NCBI GenBank assembly: GCA_964534355.1
Contig: CAZHNZ010000070.1
Location: forward strand, 1-21,580
Direction of reading: 5' to 3'
DNA length: 21,580 nucleotides
DNA from: CAXXIC01 sp964534355
GTDB lineage: Bacteria; Bacteroidota; Bacteroidia; Bacteroidales; UBA7332
Part shown: positions 8,634-15,522 of the stretch, in pieces
How positions within the stretch are numbered: position 1 is the stretch's first letter
Layout: each line of letters starts with the position of its first letter
Position numbers and translations under genes: made by a program
Notes under the pieces: model-generated
Seen by the model: the letters and a program-made list of their open reading frames with translations, nothing else
Told to the model about the DNA's origin: nothing
Database searches by the model: none

Positions 8634-8817
8634 ATTTATTTCATATACCATTTTTCGTTTTTCAGGTTATAGTCGTCATTAATTTGCAGATGGTATTCTT
8701 TCATAATCTATAACTGATTACGCTATTGGTGCCATTTTGCCTCGTATAATCCCTTCCTCATTTGTCTTCTCGGTTTATTTATGTAATAAAGCAAAACTAT
8801 TTAACTTTTTAAAGAAG

Positions 8818-10110
8818 ATGAATTACCTATTTACATCAGAGTCTGTATCAGAAGGACATCCCGATAAAGTGGCAGACCAAATCTCAGATGCATTGCTGGA
8901 TGCATTTTTGGCGCAGGATCCTACATCGAAAGTAGCCTGCGAAACATTGGTTACAACAGGTCAGGTTGTATTGGCCGGAGAGGTTAAATCAACTGCATAT
9001 ATTGATCTGCCGGAAGTTGCCCGCGGTGTAATTAATAAAATCGGTTACACAAAAGCAGAATATAAGTTTGATGGCGATTCGTGTGGGGTTTTTTCGGCCA
9101 TACATGAGCAATCGCAGGACATTAACAGAGGTGTTGAGCGCGTAGATCCTATGGAGCAAGGTGCCGGTGATCAGGGAATGATGTTTGGTTATGCCTCGAA
9201 TGAGACGGATAACTATATGCCATTGTCATTGGATTTATCACATCTTTTGCTTTCGGAGTTAGCTGCCATACGCAAAGAAAATGAGGTAATGACCTATTTG
9301 CGTCCCGATGCAAAATCTCAGGTGACAATTGAGTATAGTGAGGCAGGAAGTCCTGTTAGAATTCACACAATTGTTGTATCGACACAACACGATGATTTTG
9401 TGGTGCCCGCAGATAAAAGTGATGAAGCGGCAAATGTCGCGGATCAAACTATGTTGGAAACGATTTATAACGATGTGAAGACAATCCTTTTGCCTCGTGT
9501 ATTGTCAAAATTGCCCGAAAGAGTTCAGTTACTTTTTGATCAGGAGTTGATATTACATGTTAATCCGACCGGAAAATTTGTAATTGGCGGTCCGCATGGT
9601 GATACCGGTTTGACCGGCCGTAAGATTATTGTAGATACATACGGTGGAAAAGGTGCGCATGGTGGTGGAGCATTCTCGGGTAAAGACCCCTCGAAGGTTG
9701 ACCGTTCGGCTGCCTATGCCGCCCGTCATATTGCCAAGAATATGGTGGCAGCAGGAGTTGCAAACGAGATGCTGGTACAGATTTCATATGCCATTGGAGT
9801 CGCAAAGCCTGTCAGTTTGTTTGTTGATACCTATGGAAAATCGAATGTATCGATGTCTGATGCTGATATTGCTCAAAAGCTGGGTGGTATTTTCGATTTA
9901 CGCCCGAAAGCGATTGAGGATAGACTGAATCTGAGAAATCCGATATATCAGGAGGCCGCTGCCTACGGACATATGGGGCGTGTACCTGAGGTTGTTACAA
10001 AAACATTTACATCGAGATATATACCTACCCCCATAGTCAAAGAAGTTGAACTTTTCACCTGGGAGAAGCTCGATTATGTTGATAAAATAAAAGAGGCCTT
10101 TGCATTGTAA
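8818..10110 (+). CDS. metK: S-adenosylmethionine synthetase (methionine adenosyltransferase)
   Basis: This 430-residue enzyme makes S-adenosylmethionine from methionine and ATP. The hallmarks are present: GHPDKVADQISD at residues 13-24, GAGDQG at 115-120 (methionine and ATP site) and GGGAFSGKDPSKVDRSAAY starting at 282 (P-loop-like and Mg2+/K+ region). I chose the ATG at 8818 because the family begins just before the TSESVSEGHPDK motif; an in-frame TTG at 8737 would add 27 residues unlike the family. It is transcribed alone: a promoter box and a SAM-II-like leader precede it and a strong terminator follows. Feedback control by its own product is therefore the likely mode of regulation. Confidence 0.98.
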   Translation: MNYLFTSESVSEGHPDKVADQISDALLDAFLAQDPTSKVACETLVTTGQVVLAGEVKSTAYIDLPEVARGVINKIGYTKAEYKFDGDSCGVFSAIHEQSQDINRGVERVDPMEQGAGDQGMMFGYASNETDNYMPLSLDLSHLLLSELAAIRKENEVMTYLRPDAKSQVTIEYSEAGSPVRIHTIVVSTQHDDFVVPADKSDEAANVADQTMLETIYNDVKTILLPRVLSKLPERVQLLFDQELILHVNPTGKFVIGGPHGDTGLTGRKIIVDTYGGKGAHGGGAFSGKDPSKVDRSAAYAARHIAKNMVAAGVANEMLVQISYAIGVAKPVSLFVDTYGKSNVSMSDADIAQKLGGIFDLRPKAIEDRLNLRNPIYQEAAAYGHMGRVPEVVTKTFTSRYIPTPIVKEVELFTWEKLDYVDKIKEAFAL

Positions 10111-10131
10111 CCGGTTTCTGAAAAATAATGG

Positions 10132-10179
10132 AAATGTCGCTTCATTCGGTTGTCGAATGCAAGCGGCATTTTTCTTTTT
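10132..10179 (+). terminator. Intrinsic terminator after metK
   Basis: Bases 10132-10148 pair with 10154-10171 to form a 17-bp stem with one wobble pair and a one-base bulge. The loop is GTTGT and a T-rich tail runs to 10179. It isolates metK from the next gene. Confidence 0.93.
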
Positions 10180-10192
10180 CAATGATTATCGT

Positions 10193-10200
10193 TAATTTTG
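10193..10200 (+). promoter_or_regulatory. Bacteroidota -7 promoter box upstream of the LOG-family gene
   Basis: TAATTTTG matches TAnnTTTG. It begins directly after the metK terminator tail and 56 bases before the ATG at 10249, with a T-rich stretch at the -33 position. Confidence 0.65.
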
Positions 10201-10248
10201 TGCTCTCGAAAAATCGTTTCATTAATCAGTCATAAAAATCAAATCAGC

Positions 10249-10833
10249 ATGACATTAAGCTCTGTTTGTGTTTATTGCGCGTCAAGTTCGAAATTGAATC
10301 CAATCTATTTTCAGATGGCACGTGATTTGGGCGTAATTCTGGCAAAGAATGAGATAGAATGCATTTATGGTGCAGGAAATCAGGGTTTGATGGGCGAGCT
10401 GGCTGATAGCGTTTTGAAGCATGGTGGTCGGGTAAAGGGTGTTATACCCCAATTTATGCACGATGAGGGATGGGGGCACGGTAGTTTAACCGATTTGCAT
10501 ATCGTGGAGTCGATGCATCAGCGCAAAATGCTGATGGCCTCGCTTTCCGGAGCTGCGATTGCGCTTCCGGGTGGTTGCGGAACACTGGAAGAGTTGTTGG
10601 AGATTATAACCTGGAAGCAGTTGGGTTTGTATAAAAACCCCATTGTAATAGTCAATGTAAATGGATATTATAATGATTTGATTGCGATGCTGAATAAGGC
10701 AATTGATGAGAATTTTATGCGCCCTCAGCATTTGGCAATGTGGGTGGTTGTGGAGTCTGTGGATGAGGTTTTGCCGGCAATCCGGCAATCGGTAGAATGG
10801 AGTGATAAGCCTCTGGATTTGGCTGTAATATAG
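10249..10833 (+). CDS. LOG-family protein (cytokinin riboside 5'-monophosphate phosphoribohydrolase-like; TIGR00730)
   Basis: This 194-residue protein belongs to the LOG/lysine-decarboxylase-like family, whose characterised members hydrolyse nucleoside 5'-monophosphates to base and ribose phosphate. It has the glycine-rich YGAGNQGLMGELAD segment at about 40-53 and the signature PGGCGTLEE at 107-115, plus a conserved MHQRKMLM segment just before it. An in-frame TTG at 10198 lies inside the promoter box, so the ATG at 10249 is the better start; the protein then begins with the family-typical SVCVYCASSS. It is the first gene of a likely unit with the DUF4271 gene, which starts 6 bases later. Physiological substrate in this organism is unknown. 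Confidence 0.92.
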   Translation: MTLSSVCVYCASSSKLNPIYFQMARDLGVILAKNEIECIYGAGNQGLMGELADSVLKHGGRVKGVIPQFMHDEGWGHGSLTDLHIVESMHQRKMLMASLSGAAIALPGGCGTLEELLEIITWKQLGLYKNPIVIVNVNGYYNDLIAMLNKAIDENFMRPQHLAMWVVVESVDEVLPAIRQSVEWSDKPLDLAVI

Positions 10834-10839
10834 AATAGT

Positions 10840-11769
10840 ATGGCAAAAAAAGTGTTTCTATATCGCTATTTTCTGAAAGACCCAAAGGACTCAATTTGTT
10901 CGGATTCCGTTGTGTCAGGGATAGATTCTGCTGGTGCGAATATTTCAGTGATGCCACGTCGCACGGATCGGGTTGTCCAAAAAAACGATTCAATTACATT
11001 GTTTGCTGCAAACAAAGATTCTGTGTTGTTAAATCATCAGGAGTTGCGGCTTATTTGTTCGAAGGGTAAGCCTGGCGAACACAAACGTTACGAAGGTCAG
11101 GAATTGCCGGTTGGGTTAAATGACTCATTGGCTATTCAGGTGGCGCTTCTTTTATGTGTCGGGATGACAATTTATTCATTCTCGGTGGGTCGGAGTTTTT
11201 ATGATTATTGTATTCGTTTTTTTAATTTTAAAGAGAGGATACGCCTCAATTCCGGAAAAAGGAATTTTGAGTTTGAAGCCAAAGCGGCCTTGTTTATTCA
11301 GTCCCTTTTGTTGAAGGGTATTTTGTTTTATAATCTCATGCGGGTTGTATCAAACGATGCGTTTTTGAAGAATCATTTTAATATTGGTGTGGTTTTGTTT
11401 GTCGGAATATTTGCGGCGTACTACCTGATTAAGCTGTTCATCGTATACGTTTTAGGTTCAATGTTTTCATCCATGCGTGATTTGAATGCTTTTTTGTCTG
11501 ATTATTTTAGTCTGCTGTCTGTTGAAGGCTTGCTGTTGTTGTTTCCAACAATTGCGATGATTTTCTTTCAGATTGATGAAGAAATTATTTTAGGCTGGGT
11601 TGCGATGATTGTAATAGTTGTTGCGATACTGCTAATAATGAGTGGGGTTAAGATTTTTTTTAAAAATTACCGAGGCTTTTTTTATATATTGTTGTACCTT
11701 TGCGCCCTTGAAGTTTACCCTGCTATTGTTTTGTATCAGGTGTTGAGCTATTGTTATCAGAATTTTTAA
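10840..11769 (+). CDS. DUF4271-family membrane protein
   Basis: This 309-residue protein has a soluble, charged N-terminal part (about 1-95) with no signal peptide, followed by about six to seven hydrophobic helices from about 97 to the C-terminus. Length, topology and position directly upstream of hemD match the Bacteroidota family DUF4271, which has no assigned function. It starts 6 bases after the LOG-family gene. Its 3' end contains a TAnnTTTG box that could drive hemD. A role related to haem synthesis is suggested only by adjacency to hemD and is not shown by any motif. Confidence 0.82.
   Translation: MAKKVFLYRYFLKDPKDSICSDSVVSGIDSAGANISVMPRRTDRVVQKNDSITLFAANKDSVLLNHQELRLICSKGKPGEHKRYEGQELPVGLNDSLAIQVALLLCVGMTIYSFSVGRSFYDYCIRFFNFKERIRLNSGKRNFEFEAKAALFIQSLLLKGILFYNLMRVVSNDAFLKNHFNIGVVLFVGIFAAYYLIKLFIVYVLGSMFSSMRDLNAFLSDYFSLLSVEGLLLLFPTIAMIFFQIDEEIILGWVAMIVIVVAILLIMSGVKIFFKNYRGFFYILLYLCALEVYPAIVLYQVLSYCYQNF
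11695..11702 (+). promoter_or_regulatory. Candidate internal promoter box for hemD
   Basis: TACCTTTG, followed by CGC, matches TAnnTTTG and lies 87 bases before the hemD start, inside the DUF4271 coding sequence. A T-run occupies the -33 region. It may give hemD expression independent of the upstream genes. Confidence 0.4.
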
Positions 11770-11788
11770 TGTTATAAACTTTATTGCC

Positions 11789-12541
11789 TTGAATATCAAA
11801 AAAATACTCGTTTCGCAGCCAAGTCCAAGTACGGAAAAGTCCCCCTATTTCGAGATAGCGGAGCGATATGGTGTGCAGGTGGTTTTTCGTCCTTTTATAA
11901 AGGTTGAATCCATTACTACGAAGGAATTCAGACAACAGAGAATTGCTTTGCAGGAATATACGGCTGTGATTTTTACGGCCAAAACATCGATAGATCATTT
12001 CTTTGAATTGTGCGAAGGTCTGCGAATAACAGTGCCTGAAAACATGAAATATTTTTGTACTACTGAGGCGATTGCTTTGTATTTGCAAAAATATATTGTA
12101 TACAGAAAACGTAAAATATTTTTTGGAAAATCAGGCAAAGTTGATGATTTGGTGCCATTTTTGCTCAAACATTCAACTGAAAAATATGTGGTGCCTATTT
12201 CGGATGCTCACAAAGATGAAACCACATCTGCGTTGGATATACATAAAATACCTCATACAAAAGCTGTAATGTACCGAACTGTGAGTAACGATTTTACAGA
12301 AGAGGAGGTTTTTGATTACGATATGTTGTTGTTTTTTAGCCCGAATGGTATCGCCGCTTTGAAAAAGAATTTTCCTGAATTTGAACAAGGAGATATTCGA
12401 ATCGGAACATTTGGAAATACGACGGCTAAGGCGGTTACAGAAGGCGGTTTAAGGCTTGATTTTGAAGCCCCCCGTCCGGAAGCCCCTTCGATGACAGCGG
12501 CTCTGGATTTGTATCTGAAAGAGATGCTTGCAAAGGAATAG
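11789..12541 (+). CDS. hemD: Uroporphyrinogen-III synthase (HemD)
   Basis: This 250-residue protein matches the low-conservation HemD family, which cyclises hydroxymethylbilane to uroporphyrinogen III in haem and sirohaem synthesis. The N-terminal ILVSQPSPS, the central AVIFTAKTSIDHFFEL and YFCTTEAIALYLQKY segments and the C-terminal LLFFSPNGIAAL and IGTFGNTTAKAV stretches are the usual landmarks of its two-domain fold. The start is TTG at 11789: no ATG is available in frame near the N-terminus and the protein begins MNIKKILVSQP as expected. The DUF4271 gene ends 19 bases upstream. A strong hairpin terminator follows its stop. Confidence 0.9.
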   Translation: MNIKKILVSQPSPSTEKSPYFEIAERYGVQVVFRPFIKVESITTKEFRQQRIALQEYTAVIFTAKTSIDHFFELCEGLRITVPENMKYFCTTEAIALYLQKYIVYRKRKIFFGKSGKVDDLVPFLLKHSTEKYVVPISDAHKDETTSALDIHKIPHTKAVMYRTVSNDFTEEEVFDYDMLLFFSPNGIAALKKNFPEFEQGDIRIGTFGNTTAKAVTEGGLRLDFEAPRPEAPSMTAALDLYLKEMLAKE

Positions 12542-12564
12542 ATTTAAACCGAAGAAAAATATTG

Positions 12565-12612
12565 CTCTGAAAGTTTGTTTCAATAAACTAGAAACGGGCT
12601 TTCAGAGTTTTT
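12565..12612 (+). terminator. Terminator-like hairpin between hemD and rnpA
   Basis: Outer stem CTCTGAAAG (12565-12573) pairs perfectly with CTTTCAGAG (12599-12607). Three T-G wobbles and an inner GTTTC/GAAAC stem extend it to 17 pairs, with a 9-nt loop. Five Ts follow (12608-12612). It ends only six bases before the rnpA ATG, leaving no space for a promoter between the two. Confidence 0.88.
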
Positions 12613-12618
12613 GTATAT

Positions 12619-12999
12619 ATGGATACTGAAAAATGCAATTTGCCTAAGGAGGAACGTATCTCGCGCAAGCTTATCATCGATAAGTTATTTGCAGGGGCGA
12701 AGTCATTTGTAGCCTATCCATTGCGTGTTGTGTATTTGGTTTCATTGCCCGGGCAGACCGCAGAGAAGGCTATTTTAATCAGTGTTTCCAAAAGGCGCTT
12801 TAAGCGGGCTGTAAAAAGAAACCTGTTGAAGCGTAGGATTAAAGAGGCTTATCGGTTGAATAAAAATTCGCTTCATTTACCTGAGGGTGTGAGCGGAATT
12901 TCTATTGCATTTTTGTATGTCAGTAAGGAGATTGCTGATTATTCGGAGTTGGAAAGAAAGATGAAGGAGATTATTGAGCGACTAAACCGACAGTTATGA
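12619..12999 (+). CDS. rnpA: Ribonuclease P protein component
   Basis: This small basic protein (126 residues) binds the RNase P RNA and assists 5' maturation of tRNAs. It has the LPKEERISRKLIIDKLF N-terminal helix and the RNR-type signature KRNLLKRRIKEAYR at about 66-79. Length is normal. Its stop overlaps the yidD start (ATGA), the usual rnpA-yidD arrangement. The hairpin that ends six bases upstream means that its transcript, if read through from hemD, carries a large structure right at the ribosome-binding region. Confidence 0.95.
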   Translation: MDTEKCNLPKEERISRKLIIDKLFAGAKSFVAYPLRVVYLVSLPGQTAEKAILISVSKRRFKRAVKRNLLKRRIKEAYRLNKNSLHLPEGVSGISIAFLYVSKEIADYSELERKMKEIIERLNRQL

Positions 13000-13217
13000 A
13001 GCGAATTGTAACGTTTGTTTTGCTGATTCCAATCTATTTTTACCGGTATGCCATATCGCCAATGAAGCCTGCTACTTGCCGGTTTACGCCAACTTGTTCT
13101 GTGTATGCCATCGAATCAATAAAAAAACATGGTCCGGTGAAGGGGTTGGTTTTGGCTTTGAAAAGATTGTTGAAATGTCATCCGTGGGGTGGCAGTGGAT
13201 ATGACCCTGTTCCCTGA
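12996..13217 (+). CDS. yidD: Membrane protein insertion efficiency factor YidD
   Basis: This 73-residue protein shows the YidD pattern: an amphipathic N-terminal helix (IPIYFYRYAISP), then CRFTPTCSVYAIESI and the C-terminal KCHPWGGSGYDPVP. Known family members sit at the inner membrane and help YidC insert proteins. It overlaps rnpA by four bases. yidC is not adjacent, which is common in Bacteroidota. Confidence 0.96.
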   Translation: MKRIVTFVLLIPIYFYRYAISPMKPATCRFTPTCSVYAIESIKKHGPVKGLVLALKRLLKCHPWGGSGYDPVP

Positions 13218-13218
13218 A

Positions 13219-13854
13219 ATGAAGTTTTACAATCTACATACCCATTCTTTGCATCCTCAGGCAGACGAGATTTCTGTGGTGGATATGAGTGGTCGGCAAA
13301 TGGTTGAATGGTCGGGTTTCTTTTCGTTGGGGATACATCCGATGTTGATAAATGAGGTTGATGTGTCTGCTGAAATAGCACTAATTGAAGATAAGTGTTT
13401 GTATGATAGTTTATTGGCTATTGGAGAATGCGGCCTTGATAAGCGAAGTTCTGTCCCGATAAGTGAGCAGATTTTTGTTTTGGAGTTGCAGGTGGCTCTT
13501 TCTGAGAAGTATAAAAAGCCGTTGATTATTCATTGTGTAAAGGCTTTTGATGAGTTGGTAGGTTTGCGGAAGCGGTTGAAGCCGTCTCAGAAATGGATTA
13601 TTCACTCATTTCGGGGAAATAAGGAGCAGATGTTGCAGTTATTGTCGTTTGGTTTTTATTTTTCATTTGGTTCTCGGTTTAATGAGGATGCGTTGCAATA
13701 TATTCCTGTTGACAGAATTTTTGCTGAAACAGACGATGATGAGAGCCTTGTTATTGGGGATGTTTATGAGAGATTAGCTCATGTATTGTCGATTTCTCAG
13801 GCTGATTTATGTGCGATTGTAGAAAATAACTTTTTGAAAACATTCAATTTTTAA
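13219..13854 (+). CDS. TatD-family metal-dependent hydrolase (short form)
   Basis: This 211-residue protein is a compact member of the TatD DNase-like amidohydrolase family. The expected metal ligands are visible: H7 and H9 in NLHTHS, E70 in GECGLDK, H105 in IIHC, H129 in IIHSFRG and D172 in AETDDD. TatD proteins are usually about 260 residues, so this is a shortened form seen in Bacteroidota. The start was placed at the ATG at 13219, one base after the yidD stop; in-frame GTG at 13189 or ATG at 13201 would overlap yidD and precede the family-typical N-terminus. Substrate (DNA or other phosphoester) cannot be decided. Confidence 0.9.
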   Translation: MKFYNLHTHSLHPQADEISVVDMSGRQMVEWSGFFSLGIHPMLINEVDVSAEIALIEDKCLYDSLLAIGECGLDKRSSVPISEQIFVLELQVALSEKYKKPLIIHCVKAFDELVGLRKRLKPSQKWIIHSFRGNKEQMLQLLSFGFYFSFGSRFNEDALQYIPVDRIFAETDDDESLVIGDVYERLAHVLSISQADLCAIVENNFLKTFNF

Positions 13855-13856
13855 AT

Positions 13857-15149
13857 ATGAATTTTGTAGAAGAATTAAAGTGGAGGGGTATGATTCATGA
13901 TATGATGCCCGGTACAGAAGAGCAACTAAAAAAGGAGATGACTACTGCTTATGTCGGTATTGATCCAACCGCAGACTCTTTGCATATTGGCCACCTGGTT
14001 GGTGTAATGATGTTGAAGCACTTTCAACGGGCAGGGCATCGTCCAATTGCATTGGTTGGTGGAGCCACGGGGATGATTGGTGACCCGTCCGGAAAATCGC
14101 AAGAGCGGAATTTATTGACCGAGGATATTTTGCGTCACAATCAGGAGTCGATAAAAGCTCAGTTGTCTAAATTTCTCGATTTTACCTCGGACGAGCCCAA
14201 TGCGGCGCTGTTAGTTAATAATTATGACTGGATGAAGAGCTTCTCATTTCTTGATTTTATACGGGATATTGGAAAGCATATTACGGTCAATTATATGATG
14301 TCAAAGGATTCGGTGAAAAAAAGGCTAAGTTCAGAATCCAATATTGGTATGTCTTTTACCGAATTTACCTATCAATTGGTTCAGGGTTTTGATTTTCTTT
14401 ATCTGTATCAAAACTACAACTGTCGTTTGCAAATGGGTGGTTCTGATCAATGGGGAAATATTACTACAGGCACAGAATTGATTCGTCGTAAAGCCTCTGG
14501 TGAAGCCTATGCGCTAACCTGTCCTTTGATTACGAAAGCGGATGGTGGTAAATTTGGCAAGACGGAGTCCGGAAATGTGTGGCTTGATCGCAGATACACG
14601 AGTCCTTACAAATTTTATCAGTTTTGGTTGAATGTGAGTGATTCTGATGCGGAGAAATATGTGCGTATTTTTACGGCCTTGCCCAAAGAAGAAATTGATG
14701 CGTTGATTGCAGAGCAGCAGTCGGCACCTCACTTACGTCCATTGCAGAAATGTCTGGCCAAAGAGGTGACGATAATGGTGCATTCGGAAGAAGATTATCA
14801 AAAAGCTGTTGATGCTTCGGGTATTTTGTTTGGGAACTCAACATCTGAGGCGTTAAAGAGTCTGGACGAAGAGACATTTTTGCAGGTTTTTGAAGGTGTG
14901 CCACAGTTTGAGGTTTCGAGGTCTGTTGTGGAGGCGGGTGTGAAAGCGGTTGACTTATTTACCGAACACAGTACTATTTTCCCTTCGAAAGGTGAGATGC
15001 GCAAGACTGCTCAGGCGGGAGGGATCTCAATAAACAAAGAGAAGATATCTGCATTTGATCAGGTGGTAGATTCTGCATTTTTGCTTAATGAAAAGTATAT
15101 TTTGGTTCAAAAAGGGAAGAAAAACTACTTTTTGTTGATTGTGAAATAA
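13857..15149 (+). CDS. tyrS: Tyrosyl-tRNA synthetase
   Basis: This 430-residue class I aminoacyl-tRNA synthetase charges tRNA-Tyr. The HIGH motif is at residues 43-46 and the KMSKS-equivalent KFGKTESG at 232-239. The central QMGGSDQWGNITTG segment is the tyrosine and tRNA recognition part, and the last 65 residues resemble the S4-like RNA-binding domain. It starts 2 bases after the TatD-like gene and is the last of four genes (rnpA, yidD, TatD-like, tyrS), three of which serve tRNA maturation or charging or protein insertion. No terminator is visible between it and the tRNA-Gln promoter. Confidence 0.98.
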   Translation: MNFVEELKWRGMIHDMMPGTEEQLKKEMTTAYVGIDPTADSLHIGHLVGVMMLKHFQRAGHRPIALVGGATGMIGDPSGKSQERNLLTEDILRHNQESIKAQLSKFLDFTSDEPNAALLVNNYDWMKSFSFLDFIRDIGKHITVNYMMSKDSVKKRLSSESNIGMSFTEFTYQLVQGFDFLYLYQNYNCRLQMGGSDQWGNITTGTELIRRKASGEAYALTCPLITKADGGKFGKTESGNVWLDRRYTSPYKFYQFWLNVSDSDAEKYVRIFTALPKEEIDALIAEQQSAPHLRPLQKCLAKEVTIMVHSEEDYQKAVDASGILFGNSTSEALKSLDEETFLQVFEGVPQFEVSRSVVEAGVKAVDLFTEHSTIFPSKGEMRKTAQAGGISINKEKISAFDQVVDSAFLLNEKYILVQKGKKNYFLLIVK

Positions 15150-15165
15150 ATTTTTTGCTGATTTA

Positions 15166-15197
15166 TTTTGCAAAATAAAAAAATAGCCATATCTTTG
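15166..15197 (+). promoter_or_regulatory. Promoter of tRNA-Gln
   Basis: TTTTG at 15166-15170 and TATCTTTG at 15190-15197, 19 bases apart, match the Bacteroidota -33/-7 consensus well. Transcription would start roughly 20 bases before the mature tRNA. Confidence 0.8.
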
Positions 15198-15226
15198 CAT
15201 CGCTTTTGAAAACAAAGCCCCGGTAT

Positions 15227-15297
15227 TGTCCTGTGGTGTAACGGTAGCACAGCAGATTTTGGTTCTGTTAGTCTGGGTTCGAATCCTTGCAGGACAA
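15227..15297 (+). tRNA. tRNA-Gln (anticodon TTG)
   Basis: The 71-nt sequence folds as a cloverleaf. The acceptor stem TGTCCTG/CAGGACA is perfect over 7 bp and the D stem is GTGT/GCAC with loop AACGGTA. The anticodon stem is GCAGA/TCTGT around the 7-nt loop TTTTGGT, which places TTG at 34-36 and reads CAA (and CAG by wobble). The T loop is TTCGAAT and the discriminator base is A. CCA is not encoded. The T stem CTGGG/CCTTG contains a T-T mismatch and a G-T pair, which is slightly unusual. Confidence 0.95.
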
Positions 15298-15303
15298 CGC
15301 TAC

Positions 15304-15348
15304 AAAGCGCTAATATTCTTATTAATAGAATGTTAGCGCTTTTCTTTT
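15304..15348 (+). terminator. Intrinsic terminator after tRNA-Gln
   Basis: Bases 15304-15319 pair with 15327-15342 in a 16-bp stem (one wobble), with a 7-nt loop and a T-rich tail. It starts 7 bases after the tRNA. Confidence 0.93.
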
Positions 15349-15461
15349 GGCGTAAAATTGAGATTTGCACGAGATGGATTAATATTGTACTTATTCGCAT
15401 TTGATTTAGAATGCTTATTTTTTGTATTTGATTTCTTGGTCAATCTGGTGATATGATAAGC

Positions 15462-15497
15462 AAAAAGGCTGCCATTCAATTGAGGATGACAGCCTTT
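15462..15497 (-). terminator. Terminator for the minus-strand beta-glucuronidase-like gene
   Basis: An 8-bp outer stem (15464-15471 with 15490-15497) is extended inward by CAT/ATG after a one-base mismatch. Read on the minus strand, it is followed by TTTTT, and it lies 25 bases beyond the stop of the gene at 15523. Confidence 0.85.
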
Positions 15498-15522
15498 CGT
15501 TTTATAAAAGGAATTGGTGTAT

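Noticed and set aside
8737..8817. N-terminal extension of MetK from an in-frame TTG.
   Set aside because: The added 27 residues are unlike the MetK family, whose N-terminus fits the ATG at 8818.
10198..10248. N-terminal extension of the LOG-family protein from a TTG.
   Set aside because: The TTG overlaps the TAATTTTG promoter box and the extension does not look like family sequence; ATG 10249 gives the expected N-terminus.
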